This document shows positions 18,773-28,197 of a stretch of DNA of 64,000 nt, piece by piece; positions within the stretch are counted from its first letter, which is position 1, and every line of letters starts with the position of its first letter. The notes under the pieces were generated by a model. The model did no database searches. It saw nothing but the letters and a program-made list of their open reading frames with translations, and was not told the origin of the DNA. The DNA is taken from NCBI RefSeq assembly GCF_018100795.1, contig NZ_JAGJDY010000009.1:124001-188000 (forward strand), written 5' to 3'. Source of the DNA: Alteromonas sp. MMG017 (lineage in GTDB: Bacteria; Pseudomonadota; Gammaproteobacteria; Enterobacterales; Alteromonadaceae). A program made the translations under genes and the position numbers.

Positions 18773-19486
18773 ATGGAAAATGATAAATACAAAATCTTAC
18801 TGGTAGATGACGACGCAGAACTCTGCGCGCTACTGAGTGAATTCCTGCAGACCGACGGCTTTGCAGTTGAAACCTTAAATAGTGGCGATGCCGCCGTTGC
18901 CCGCTTATTACAAAGCGACGAGTTCGATACGGTCGTGTTAGACATTATGATGCCCGGCATGTCGGGCCTTGATGTGCTGCGCAATGTACGCGCAAAAAAA
19001 CAGACTCCTATTCTTATGCTAACCGGTCGTGGTGACGACATAGACAGAATTCTTGGCTTAGAAATGGGTGCCGATGATTACCTAGCGAAGCCTTGTAACC
19101 CGCGGGAACTCGGCGCGCGTATTCGCGCCATTATTCGCCGTACCCAAAATGGCAATACGCCAACCCAAGCGGTTGTGCATTCAGAACTTCACGGCATTGT
19201 GCTGGATAGTGGCGCTAGAACGGCGTTAGTAGACAACACCCCTTTGCCCCTAACGGGCGCAGAGTTCAACGCATTAAGCTTGTTGATGGAACGCGTAGGG
19301 CAAACCATCACTAAACAAGAAATGACCGAAGAAGTGCTTAACCGGCCACTTGAAGCTTACGACCGCGCCATGGATGTGCACGTAAGCCGAATACGTCAAA
19401 AGCTAGCTACGGTAGGTATAAACGATGTGATTAAATCGGTTCGTGGCGTGGGCTATCAAATGCTTACTCAGCCGTCAGAGCAATAA
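18773..19486 (+). CDS. cpxR: CpxR-like response regulator (OmpR/PhoB family)
   Basis: A 237-aa cytosolic transcription factor. The receiver has the acidic pocket VDDD (residues 11-14), phospho-Asp57 in VVLDIMMPG, a Thr in MLTGRG and Lys in LAKPCNPREL. The C-terminal winged helix ends in DVIKSVRGVGYQM, the usual OmpR-family recognition segment. An in-frame TTG at 18734 would lengthen it by 13 residues, but it overlaps the predicted CpxR box, so ATG 18773 is preferred. The partner kinase follows after 8 bases. It senses envelope stress by analogy with E. coli. Confidence 0.88.
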   Translation: MENDKYKILLVDDDAELCALLSEFLQTDGFAVETLNSGDAAVARLLQSDEFDTVVLDIMMPGMSGLDVLRNVRAKKQTPILMLTGRGDDIDRILGLEMGADDYLAKPCNPRELGARIRAIIRRTQNGNTPTQAVVHSELHGIVLDSGARTALVDNTPLPLTGAEFNALSLLMERVGQTITKQEMTEEVLNRPLEAYDRAMDVHVSRIRQKLATVGINDVIKSVRGVGYQMLTQPSEQ

Positions 19487-19494
19487 GGCATAAA

Positions 19495-20838
19495 ATGAAG
19501 CGTTCAGAAATGTGGCATTCAATAAAGCATACGTTTGGGTTTAAACGATTGTTTTGGAGAATATTTCTTACTTTCTGGTTAGCTAGCCTAGTGGTGATGA
19601 CTGCCACCGGCTATGTACTGGTCAGTAAGTACACGTCAGATGAATACAATCAGCGATATTTTAATGGGGTAATTAGCCAAGCAGAACGTATTGTGTGGCG
19701 ATACGAACAAGACCTTGCAAACGGTAATGTTCCTAAAGGAAAGATAAAAGATTGGATAAATGATAATGTCAGGCATCGCAGCGATCTTATTGCGATGGAA
19801 ATATCGGACAATACCGGTAGAACCATCTACCACTATCGAATGAGCAAGGTACCCAAAAGGGATCGTACGGTAAAATTAGTTTATGGTTTATCTACACTTC
19901 CCTACCGAGTAGAAACCCGACTGCCAGAAGCGCCTCGTATTTACAAACAAGTACTTTACCGGTTTCAATCTTTGCAGTTCGTTTTTATCTTTATTGCCTC
20001 AGCCATTGTTAGTGCGCTATTGAGTTGGGGCATTGTACGTCCTATTAACTATCTAGGCGCGTTTAGTCGCCGTTATGCCAACCAACAAGAAGTTGCTACG
20101 CCGCCTAAAGCTATTATGGCTCGTGGTGATGAACTAGGCGACTTAGCTGCTGACATCAGTTTTATGGTTAATAAAACCCATCAAGCAGCTACTAATCAGC
20201 AACAGCTGTTGCATGATGTATCCCATGAACTTCGCGCGCCGCTGGCTCGCTTGCAAGCATCGGCAGCCATTATTGAGCAGCACACGCCTGATAGTCGCCA
20301 TGTAAAACAAATTCATAATGATTGCGTTCGTATGGATGCGCTCATTCAACAAATATTGGACTATTCAAAGTTAGAAAAAGGGAGCCCAACGCCTGAAATT
20401 TGTGACATTAATGCGCTGTGCGAAAGAATTGCCGATGACATGGCTGTACTTTATCCAGGTATCCCGCTAAGTCTTGAGTGCGCCCCGCATATAGCCATAA
20501 CCGGTTTTGAAGAAGCCCTTCACCAAGCATTAGAAAATATTATCGGTAATGCCTGCAAGTACTCTTCTAAAGGCAAACTTGTTGAAGTATCGACCACAAA
20601 ACAACACAGCGCTATCGTGATAACTGTTCGCGACCATGGACCTGGCGTTGATAGTGACGAAATCGAAAAGTTGCTTCAACCTTTCTACCGTGCTGGTAAT
20701 CAAATGCATACTTCAGGATTCGGACTAGGCCTAAGCATTGCGAAAAAAGCCATTGAAAAACACAGTGGTAATTTACTCATGACTAGCCCTGCTGACGGCG
20801 GTTTAAGTGTGCAGATAGTACTGCCAATAAATCAGTAA
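19495..20838 (+). CDS. cpxA: CpxA-like membrane sensor histidine kinase
   Basis: A 447-aa inner-membrane kinase. TM helices lie at about residues 20-42 and 160-182, enclosing a periplasmic sensor domain of about 115 residues, followed by a HAMP segment. The phospho-acceptor is His244 in HDVSHELRAPLARL. ATP-binding motifs are NIIGNACKYS, VRDHGPGVD and SGFGLGLSIAKKAI. It begins 8 bases after the cpxR-like stop, so the two are co-transcribed. The periplasmic domain is the likely site of repression by the neighbouring CpxP-like protein. Confidence 0.88.
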   Translation: MKRSEMWHSIKHTFGFKRLFWRIFLTFWLASLVVMTATGYVLVSKYTSDEYNQRYFNGVISQAERIVWRYEQDLANGNVPKGKIKDWINDNVRHRSDLIAMEISDNTGRTIYHYRMSKVPKRDRTVKLVYGLSTLPYRVETRLPEAPRIYKQVLYRFQSLQFVFIFIASAIVSALLSWGIVRPINYLGAFSRRYANQQEVATPPKAIMARGDELGDLAADISFMVNKTHQAATNQQQLLHDVSHELRAPLARLQASAAIIEQHTPDSRHVKQIHNDCVRMDALIQQILDYSKLEKGSPTPEICDINALCERIADDMAVLYPGIPLSLECAPHIAITGFEEALHQALENIIGNACKYSSKGKLVEVSTTKQHSAIVITVRDHGPGVDSDEIEKLLQPFYRAGNQMHTSGFGLGLSIAKKAIEKHSGNLLMTSPADGGLSVQIVLPINQ

Positions 20839-21048
20839 CCCTCTGCGAATTAACCGCCAACCATTCTAGATAAATCGTAGATACCAGCCTGAAATTAGGC
20901 ATATAACCTGCTTAGTTATAATGATTAAGTAACTTGCTCCTCGTGTTTGCCAATGCGAATAGCCTGCGTTGGATGCTTGAAGTACAAGCACGATAACACT
21001 GAGTAAATAATACGTTTCAATTAAACAGCGTGTTTTATTACGGGTAGG

Positions 21049-23079
21049 ATGATGATGAACAAAACAAGGATTGCGTTAATTGGCGGCGGCCCCAGCGCCC
21101 TTTCTATTCTTAAAAAAGCGCTAAGCTTGTTTAGCAAGCAGTTTGCGGATGGCGAGTGCTTTGATATCGAGAACTCTGATTCCAATACCTCTGATGGCAG
21201 GGCATCTCCTCACTTATCCTTCGATATCTTTGAGCGCAACACCGCGCTAGGTAAAGGCATGCCCTACAGTAAAGATGGGGCGTCGTGGGAACATATTACC
21301 AATATTTCATCCGATGAACTGGCACCGTTTGACGAAACCTTACTTGAATGGTTGCGCCAGCAAAGCCCTGAGTACCTCGCGAAATATCACATTTGTAAAG
21401 CGGATCTTCATGAAAAACACGTGGTACCACGGCTGCTGTTTGGTGAATATTTACAGGCACAGTTTTTTGCACTAATTGGCAAATGCCGTGCAGCAGGAAT
21501 ACTGGTTAACGTGCACCTACAGTGCAACGTTTTGGACATTAAACCCAGCACTGAGGATGAGAACAGCCCTGAGCACAAAAATAGCCCTGAGCACAAAAAC
21601 ACCCTTGAGCGTGAAGACAGCCTTGAGCGTGAAGACAGCCTTGAGCGATATAAAAGCCTTGAACGCCAAAACAGCCCTGAGCACAAAAATAGCCCTGAGC
21701 ACAAAAATACCCTTGAGCGTGAAGACAGCCTTGAGCGATATAAAAGCCTTGAACGCCAAAACAGCCCTGAGCCTCAAGATCGCCCTGAGCTTCAAAACGG
21801 CGATAGCCATGCAGGCATCAACATTTTGACTAACAGTGGATGGGTGACAGGGTTTGATAACGTGGTGGTGTGCACTGGCCACATTTGGCCGAAAATCCAT
21901 GAAGGTAAAGTAAAAGGGTATTTTGATTCTCCCTACCCGCCCACCAAATTACAGCGAAAATACAACCATACCATAGCGCTTAAAGGCAGCTCCCTTACTG
22001 CTATTGATGCAATTCGAACGCTAGGCGAGGCTAATGGCGAGTTTTATCAAACTGATAACCAACTAAAATATCGTTTACTTGACGACGTTCCAAATTTTAA
22101 AATAATCATGCACTCTTTAGAGGGCTTACTACCGAATATCCGCTTTCACTTAGACGATCCGTTGGTATCTGATGAAGGCATGCTAAGTGAGCAGGAGATT
22201 GCTCAGCATAGGGCCGATAATGATGGATTCTTAAGTTTAGATTTTATTTTTGAGCACAATTTCAAAAGGGCTTTGAAACAACTGGACGCGGATTTTTATC
22301 AAAAAATAGCGAACAAAAATATAGAAGCGTTTTGCCAATTGATGCTTGAGTCGCGTAAAGCGTATGCGCCCTTCACCTTGTTTAAAATTGAGTATCTGCA
22401 AGCTGAACAGTCGATTAAACAGAAACACACATTGCAATGGAAAGAAGCCATCGCGCTGCTGAGCTTCACCATAAACCACCCAGCTAAATACTTTAGTGCA
22501 GAAGATACCCTACGATTACGCAACCATCTTTTACCGCTTATTGGCCTTATGATTGCGAACATTCCCCAATCATCAGCGGCACAATTGCTCGCCCTACACG
22601 ATAGCGGCGTCCTCGATATTATTGCGGTAGATAGCAGCAGCCACCTTGAAATTGAAGGCGACTGCGATTTTCATTTTTTTTATAAGGGCAGCGATAACAA
22701 GCCGGTTGTTAACTTATATAAAACCTTTATCGATTGCACGGGACAGAAGTCGCTGCCAATAGATGCATTTCCCTTTAAATCTATGTTTGAAGATGCCGAG
22801 CCATTAGTGGCTAAGGTACGATTTAAAGATAAACACCAAGGTAAACACCATTTAAAAGCAAATCCCAAAAGTGTCTGCCTTGGCGCTGACAATGAATACT
22901 ATTTAGAAACAGGTGGTTTTGCTATTAACGATGACTTTCAACCCATTCTAGCCAACGGTAGTCTGAATGAGCGCTACTTTGTTATGGCGGTACCGTATAT
23001 TAGTGGGTTCAACCCAGACTATTCAGGTTTCGATTTTTGCGACCAAGTGGCCGAGTTAATAGTAAATAAGCTCAAGTGA
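21049..23079 (+). CDS. FAD/NAD(P)-binding protein with a 13-unit internal repeat
   Basis: A 676-aa protein whose N-terminus RIALIGGGPSALSIL is an FAD-binding Rossmann motif; ALGKGMPYS, VVVCTGHIWP and a late CTGQKSLPI segment fit the FAD/NAD(P)-binding family 13454, which is often annotated as hydroxyacylglutathione-hydrolase-like or unknown. Residues about 171-248 are 13 copies of a charged 6-aa unit (SPEHKN/SLERED type), inserted between two beta strands. GxG and cofactor motifs are otherwise intact. About 210 bases separate it from cpxA, so it is probably independent. The reaction is unknown. Confidence 0.75.
   Translation: MMMNKTRIALIGGGPSALSILKKALSLFSKQFADGECFDIENSDSNTSDGRASPHLSFDIFERNTALGKGMPYSKDGASWEHITNISSDELAPFDETLLEWLRQQSPEYLAKYHICKADLHEKHVVPRLLFGEYLQAQFFALIGKCRAAGILVNVHLQCNVLDIKPSTEDENSPEHKNSPEHKNTLEREDSLEREDSLERYKSLERQNSPEHKNSPEHKNTLEREDSLERYKSLERQNSPEPQDRPELQNGDSHAGINILTNSGWVTGFDNVVVCTGHIWPKIHEGKVKGYFDSPYPPTKLQRKYNHTIALKGSSLTAIDAIRTLGEANGEFYQTDNQLKYRLLDDVPNFKIIMHSLEGLLPNIRFHLDDPLVSDEGMLSEQEIAQHRADNDGFLSLDFIFEHNFKRALKQLDADFYQKIANKNIEAFCQLMLESRKAYAPFTLFKIEYLQAEQSIKQKHTLQWKEAIALLSFTINHPAKYFSAEDTLRLRNHLLPLIGLMIANIPQSSAAQLLALHDSGVLDIIAVDSSSHLEIEGDCDFHFFYKGSDNKPVVNLYKTFIDCTGQKSLPIDAFPFKSMFEDAEPLVAKVRFKDKHQGKHHLKANPKSVCLGADNEYYLETGGFAINDDFQPILANGSLNERYFVMAVPYISGFNPDYSGFDFCDQVAELIVNKLK
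21559..21792 (+). repeat. In-frame 18-bp tandem repeat array (13 units) in the FAD protein gene
   Basis: Thirteen consecutive 18-bp units of the form xxx xxx AGC CYT GAR CRY. A higher-order pattern is visible: the five-unit block at 21667-21756 repeats most of units 1-6. The array keeps the reading frame and encodes a strongly charged, probably helical or disordered stretch. Confidence 0.95.
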
Positions 23080-23205
23080 GTCAATAAAACTGTGCACCAC
23101 CCATGCTAGAGTGCCGTATCATTTGGGTATGAAAAATCTATTTTTAAGTGATTACCGTATTGGTGATAGACGCACTATTAGAATGTGTTTTAAAAGGATA
23201 TAAAA

Positions 23206-23673
23206 ATGAAAAAGATAATAGCCGTGTTAGTCGCGGTAGCTGGGCTAGGCGCATGTACCGATAATGAGGTGGGAGATGTGTCGTTGGGTGTATTCACCAC
23301 AAAAGATATTAAATTAGATGCCATGCAAGACCCTATCGTGACAGGCGTAACTTGCCACATTTCTAGCATTGAAGCGAATTTAGATGTGTCTGATCCTTCC
23401 GATAGCTCTATAGCCTGTCGTCAAACCGGTGAGATTACCGCGCAAATGCTACGAGATATCGACAAGTCCGATTCAGGCGACATCATTTTCAGAAAGTCGA
23501 AAAGCATCTTCTTTAAGAACATGAAGGTCAGACGTATATTCGACGCTAAGTCACAAACCCTGATGTATCTTTCTTATTCAACTAAAGAAACATCAGGAAG
23601 TTATAAACATAGCTTGTCGACAGTGCCTTTATGGGGTACGGCGGCCTATGGAGTAATTGCTTCCGAAGACTAA
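23206..23673 (+). CDS. creA: CreA family protein
   Basis: A 155-aa protein with the CreA signature: GDVSLGVFTTKDIKLDAMQD, DPIVTGVTCHISSIE, SIACRQTGEI, and FRKSKSIFFKNMKVRRIFD. A signal segment ends in GLGAC, so it may be a lipoprotein. AAAAGGA precedes the ATG. CreA is widely conserved and its biochemical function is not established. Confidence 0.93.
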   Translation: MKKIIAVLVAVAGLGACTDNEVGDVSLGVFTTKDIKLDAMQDPIVTGVTCHISSIEANLDVSDPSDSSIACRQTGEITAQMLRDIDKSDSGDIIFRKSKSIFFKNMKVRRIFDAKSQTLMYLSYSTKETSGSYKHSLSTVPLWGTAAYGVIASED

Positions 23674-23738
23674 CTTCCAAAGACTAGTATCCGAAAATTA
23701 ACCGCTGAAGATTAGCTAGGGCTTAGTTTCATTTTAAT

Positions 23739-24416
23739 CTAGGATTCAAACCCGTGGTACGTGACGAACTCTTCATTGTCGGCACGTACCGACCTTACGT
23801 CATTAGCAGCAAAGTTTTCATCGGGGTACCCTAACGCAATACAAATCATAATGGCTTCAGAGTCAGGAATTTGTGCATGCTTGTGTACAACGTCTGACTG
23901 CATAATACCTTGGCCGTTAATCACGCAACCAAGACCTAAATCCCATGCCGCTAATACAATGCCATACGCCAAAGAACCTAACCCAAATTGCGTGATGCCC
24001 GCTGGCTCTAGAGCTTTATCATAGGTTAATACTAGCGATACTGGCGCATCGAACTGCCTAAAACCACGCATCATCCAATCCATGCGTTTTTCTTTATCTT
24101 CTCTGGCTATGCCCATCACATCAAATAACTGCATAGCAACATCACGCTGGCGCTGTTTATGTACGCCGTCATAATCTTCCTTGTACGGAAAGTCTCTTAC
24201 GTAAGGTGTTCCCGCTAACGTTCTTTCTGTATTACCTTCGCGAATTTTATCAAGCACATCACCCGATACCGCATGAATTTTCCACGTTTGGGTGTTGTAA
24301 GATGAAGGGGCCCATTTTGCTGCGTTAATAATGGCATCCACGGTTTCTTTAGTGACAGCTTGTTTCGTAAAACCACGTACGCTCTTACGTGATGCAGCAA
24401 ATTCAGCAAAGTTCAT
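23739..24416 (-). CDS. Nitroreductase family oxidoreductase
   Basis: A 225-aa FMN-dependent enzyme. The N-terminal RKSVRGFTKQ and KWAPSSYNTQTWKIH motifs bind FMN phosphate and ring; GLGSLAYGIVLAAWDLGLGCVI and ALGYPDENFAANDVRS are typical of the family. It probably reduces nitroaromatics or quinones with NAD(P)H. It is convergent with creA and lies in front of a DHH phosphoesterase gene, with its own spacing. Confidence 0.9.
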   Translation of the reverse strand: MNFAEFAASRKSVRGFTKQAVTKETVDAIINAAKWAPSSYNTQTWKIHAVSGDVLDKIREGNTERTLAGTPYVRDFPYKEDYDGVHKQRQRDVAMQLFDVMGIAREDKEKRMDWMMRGFRQFDAPVSLVLTYDKALEPAGITQFGLGSLAYGIVLAAWDLGLGCVINGQGIMQSDVVHKHAQIPDSEAIMICIALGYPDENFAANDVRSVRADNEEFVTYHGFES

Positions 24417-24603
24417 ACTTACTTCCTATCTTAGTCATTACTCTCAATTGTTAAAATAGAGTAAACACAGCCAGATAGGTATGCAATAAGCGCTAACCAG
24501 ATAATGGATTTTTTGTTTTTATAGATATGTATTCGGGGGGTAACGTATGGGAGTGCTGCTAATGACTTTAACAACACCCCCAGCGTAGTTTTACAGGTAC
24601 GGA

Positions 24604-25536
24604 TTAACCATCAGAAGTGATAGTGTCTATTATCTCGTCAAGCACCGCTTCCGCTTTACTGGTTTCTACTTGGCACGTTCCTGCGTTTAAATGACCGCCA
24701 CCACCGTACTTAAGGCATAGTTCACCTACGTTGGTGTTTGAACTACGATTCGTGATTGATTTACCAATAGCGAAAACCACATTTTGCTTTTTGAGGCCCC
24801 ACATTTTGTGAATAGAGATATTACAGTCGGAATACATGGCATAAATCACAAAACGATTTGTAGCGTAAATAGTTTCTTCTTCTGTTAAATCTAGCACCAC
24901 AAGATTCTTATGAACGGTTGCACATTTAGCTAATTGCACCTTCGCTAGCTCATTATGCTCATGGTATAAAGCAACACGCTCGGCAACATCTTCCATTTCC
25001 AGAATTTCTTCAATGTCTTTGTCTTTACACGCATCAATTAACTTCATCATTAACTGATAATTTGAAATTTTGAAATCTCGGAAACGGCCAAGACCCGTTC
25101 TGGCATCCATGATGAAGTTCAGTAATACCCAATCGGTTGGCTCCAGTATTTCCTCTTCAGAGAATTGCGCGGCATCACCTTTATCTACGGCATCCATCAT
25201 ATCAACGGAGATATTAGGAAATTTTTCTGCACCGCCATAATAGTCGTATACCACACGCGCAGCAGAAGGTGCTTCAGGATCGATTACATGATTTTTAATA
25301 TCACTCGCATTTCGAACTGTTTCACTAAGATGGTGATCGAACGCGATATGACAACCCGCCACATAAGGAAGGTTTGTGGTTATATCATTTTCGGTAATAT
25401 CTATTTTGCCATCCTGCATATCTTTAGGATGCACAAATAAAATATCGTCTATAAGATCTAAGTCTTTCAACAGTACGGCACAAACTAATCCATCAAAATC
25501 GCTTCGAGTAACTAGTCTAAATTTATTGTCAGGCAT
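24604..25536 (-). CDS. DHH family phosphoesterase
   Basis: A 310-aa cytosolic phosphoesterase. Motifs: TRSDFDGLVCAV (DxD region), HIAFDHHLSE (the DHH triad) and, at the C-terminus, GGGGHLNAGTCQV typical of the DHHA1 substrate domain. DHH-DHHA1 proteins include c-di-AMP/oligoribonucleotide phosphodiesterases and exopolyphosphatase-related enzymes. The genome neighbourhood does not show which substrate applies. It is monocistronic in appearance. Confidence 0.88.
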   Translation of the reverse strand: MPDNKFRLVTRSDFDGLVCAVLLKDLDLIDDILFVHPKDMQDGKIDITENDITTNLPYVAGCHIAFDHHLSETVRNASDIKNHVIDPEAPSAARVVYDYYGGAEKFPNISVDMMDAVDKGDAAQFSEEEILEPTDWVLLNFIMDARTGLGRFRDFKISNYQLMMKLIDACKDKDIEEILEMEDVAERVALYHEHNELAKVQLAKCATVHKNLVVLDLTEEETIYATNRFVIYAMYSDCNISIHKMWGLKKQNVVFAIGKSITNRSSNTNVGELCLKYGGGGHLNAGTCQVETSKAEAVLDEIIDTITSDG

Positions 25537-25689
25537 GTGGTTTCCATCTCTCCATTAGGCTGCTGCTTTTAGTGTAACAGCTAAAATCAAGTTTAGCGTA
25601 ATACCACGACAGTACAATTCTCCCTTTGTAGAAGCGCTTTAACTTAAACTTAAAATGCATTAGCATTACATAACGAATTGGCGTTAATC

Positions 25690-25712
25690 ATTGATAACTG
25701 GAGTTAATCAAT
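25690..25712. promoter_or_regulatory. Imperfect inverted repeat upstream of the 8-oxoguanine deaminase gene
   Basis: ATTGATAAC (25690-25698) and GTTAATCAAT (25703-25712) form a near-palindrome with one bulged base, about 80 bases before the ATG. CCCTG/CAGGG nearby can also pair. It is a candidate operator for a purine-responsive regulator. Confidence 0.4.
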
Positions 25713-25790
25713 AAGGCACGCTCCCTGGATCAGCAGACAGGGCATAACTGAGCTGGCATCTTTAATATCATTATTTTATGGAGCCAAGTT

Positions 25791-27188
25791 ATGTCTGAAT
25801 TTTCGCCCTTAGCGACACCTGAAGTTAAGTCCTCATCGAAATCTAAAACACTTTGGATTAAAAACCCGCAAGCCGTTTTTACGGGTAACGATCTCGATGC
25901 CGCGGGCGGCATTGTGGTACAGGGTAGCAAAATTATTGAGCTTGTGGGTGCGGGTCAAACCCCTGTAACGCCTATCGATGCAACAGAAGATGCATCTCAG
26001 TTAGTTATGCTTCCAGGGCTTATTAATACCCACCATCACTTTTACCAAACCCTTACCCGTGCATGGGCGCCAGTGGTTAACCAGCCGCTATTTCCATGGC
26101 TTAAAACCTTATACCCAGTGTGGGCAAAACTTACGCCTAATGCGTTGTCGCTAGCCTGCGATGTGGCGTTAGCTGAACTGTTACTGTCTGGATGTACTAC
26201 CACGACCGATCATCACTACCTGTTCCCTACCGGTATGGAAGATGCCATAGATGTGCAAGTAGACTCTGTAAAACGTATGGGCATGCGCGCCCTACTTACC
26301 CGGGGCTCAATGAGCCTGGGTGAAGATGAAGGTGGCCTTCCTCCACGCCACACAGTGCAAAGTGGTGATGCAATACTAAAAGACAGCCAACGGCTTATAG
26401 ATACCTACCACGAACGTGGTGACGGCGCGTGGATGCAAATAGCCTTGGCGCCTTGTTCCCCTTTCTCGGTGACTCGAGAAATTATGGCTGACAGCGCGCA
26501 ATTGGCAAAAGACGAAGATGTGCGGTTACATACCCATTTAGCGGAAACGTTAGATGAAGAAGACTTCTGTTTGAAGATGTTTGGTATGCGCACCGTCGAT
26601 TATTTAGAAAGTGTGGGCTGGCTAAGCGATAGAACCTGGCTGGCACATGGTATTCACTTTAACGAAGATGAAATTCGCCGCTTGGGCGCAGCGGGCACGG
26701 GCATTACTCACTGCCCCGTTTCAAACATGCGCTTAGCCTCCGGCATGTGCCCTACCCTTGAACTGATTGAAGCTGGTTCGCCTATTGGCTTAGGCGTAGA
26801 TGGTTCTGCCTCTAACGATGCATCGAACATGATGTATGAAGCGCGCCAAGCACTTTACTTACAGCGCTTAAAATATGGCGCAGCGAAAATTACTCCAGAG
26901 TTAATTTTAGGCTGGGCTACCAAGGGTTCTGCGTCGTTAATTGGCCGAAGTGACATTGGCGAAATAGCCGTAGGTAAACAAGCTGACCTTGCCTTTTTCA
27001 AACTGGATGAGCTGCGTTTTAGTGGCAGTCACGACCCAATTTCTGCGCTGCTATTATGTGGTGCAGATAAAGCCGAGCAAGTGATGATTGGCGGAAAGTG
27101 GCGAGTTAAAGAAGGGCAAATTATTGGGTTAGACACCCAAACACTTATGGCGCGCCACCGAGCAGTGGCCGCGCAATTAGTTAGCTAA
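25791..27188 (+). CDS. 8-oxoguanine deaminase (amidohydrolase superfamily)
   Basis: A 465-aa metal-dependent deaminase. The metal ligands are visible in LINTHHHFYQTLTRAW, HTHLAETLDEE, WLAHGIHF and GLGVDGSASNDASNM, and CTTTTDHHYLFPTG is typical of the 8-oxoguanine deaminase branch. It converts 8-oxoguanine to uric acid. GGAGCC lies upstream of the ATG. It is convergent with a nucleoside hydrolase/MFS pair, which together suggest purine salvage. Confidence 0.88.
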   Translation: MSEFSPLATPEVKSSSKSKTLWIKNPQAVFTGNDLDAAGGIVVQGSKIIELVGAGQTPVTPIDATEDASQLVMLPGLINTHHHFYQTLTRAWAPVVNQPLFPWLKTLYPVWAKLTPNALSLACDVALAELLLSGCTTTTDHHYLFPTGMEDAIDVQVDSVKRMGMRALLTRGSMSLGEDEGGLPPRHTVQSGDAILKDSQRLIDTYHERGDGAWMQIALAPCSPFSVTREIMADSAQLAKDEDVRLHTHLAETLDEEDFCLKMFGMRTVDYLESVGWLSDRTWLAHGIHFNEDEIRRLGAAGTGITHCPVSNMRLASGMCPTLELIEAGSPIGLGVDGSASNDASNMMYEARQALYLQRLKYGAAKITPELILGWATKGSASLIGRSDIGEIAVGKQADLAFFKLDELRFSGSHDPISALLLCGADKAEQVMIGGKWRVKEGQIIGLDTQTLMARHRAVAAQLVS

Positions 27189-27221
27189 TCTAGTCCCCTG
27201 AATAAGTGACCTAGCACCTCA

Positions 27222-28187
27222 TTAATCAAAAGCCGCTTGGCTAAGTATGTCTTTATACTTAGCCAAGTAGGCATCTACATCTACCTCTGAACACACCGAT
27301 TGAGCAGGATAATCGGCCCACTCATCAATAGGAAAACGCTTTGATACGGTTTTTTGCATAGTATGACCTATAGCAGGACCTTCTGTGATAACACGAATTG
27401 GGCCATCTACGGTTTTAAAAAATTGCGGTGCTATCACCTGCATAATTGCTGATGAGTCGTGCACATATATGCCATCGACTTGATCTGTCTGCTGATGAAA
27501 GTTCGCATAAAAGCGGGTAATGTCATAAATGAATGGCCCATATTTAGGCGAGCACTCGGCAAGGTTTGCCAAGTAATCGTTACTCATTATCACCTTTTTG
27601 GTTACATCTAGCCCCACTACGGTTACCGGCCACTCAGCGGTAAGCACTTCGTCGGCAGCATGAGGGTCACCAATAATATTTGCCTCGGCAAAGGGGGTAA
27701 CGTTACCTGTATTACCATGGTAACCAAACGCGCCGCCCATGATCACCACTCGCTTCACTAACTTAACAATTTCAGGGCACTTTCGAAGTGCCAGCGCTAA
27801 GTTAGTCATGCGGCCAACAGCCACTAGTGTAATTTCACCTGGGCTGGCTTTCACCTTCTCAATAATATAATCGTGAGCGGCAAGCGATACTTCACTTGGT
27901 AAGTTGGATTCATCTATTTCAACGTTACCCAAGCCATTATCACCATGGACAAAATCAGCGGGTTCATCTACCGGTATCACCAGAGGTTCTTTAGCACCAC
28001 GAGCTACGTCAGCACTAAGATTAAAGCGTTTTTTAAGGTATAAAGCATTACGTGTGGCGGTGTCGATATTCGCATTTCCGAAGCCAGTAGTAATGGCCAC
28101 TAAATCAATATCCGCACTTGCCTGTGCAAACAAAATCGCCATGGCATCGTCAATACCGGGGTCGGTATCAAAAATAATCTTTTCCAT
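27222..28187 (-). CDS. Inosine-uridine-preferring-type nucleoside hydrolase
   Basis: A 321-aa enzyme that cleaves nucleosides to base plus ribose. The Ca2+-binding signature IFDTDPGIDDAMAIL is at the N-terminus, with AVGRMTNLALALRK, VVIMGGAFGYHGNTGNVTP, EANIIGDPHAADEV and VYVHDSSA-type motifs following. The start at 28187 is chosen because AAGGAT lies just before it and family proteins begin MEKIIFDTD; the frame extends upstream to 28253 only through the neighbouring gene's end. The upstream MFS gene ends 10 bases before it, so they form an operon. Confidence 0.92.
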   Translation of the reverse strand: MEKIIFDTDPGIDDAMAILFAQASADIDLVAITTGFGNANIDTATRNALYLKKRFNLSADVARGAKEPLVIPVDEPADFVHGDNGLGNVEIDESNLPSEVSLAAHDYIIEKVKASPGEITLVAVGRMTNLALALRKCPEIVKLVKRVVIMGGAFGYHGNTGNVTPFAEANIIGDPHAADEVLTAEWPVTVVGLDVTKKVIMSNDYLANLAECSPKYGPFIYDITRFYANFHQQTDQVDGIYVHDSSAIMQVIAPQFFKTVDGPIRVITEGPAIGHTMQKTVSKRFPIDEWADYPAQSVCSEVDVDAYLAKYKDILSQAAFD

Positions 28188-28197
28188 TTTTAAATCC

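Noticed and set aside
21559..21792. CRISPR array
   Set aside because: Units are contiguous without spacers and encode protein in frame; no cas genes are present.
21408..21900. Long frames on both strands across the repeat array (including 98, 117 and 127 aa)
   Set aside because: The 18-bp period keeps several frames open; only the frame of the FAD protein continues through conserved motifs on both sides.
25560..25790. Purine riboswitch upstream of the deaminase gene
   Set aside because: The conserved three-way-junction core of purine riboswitches is not visible.
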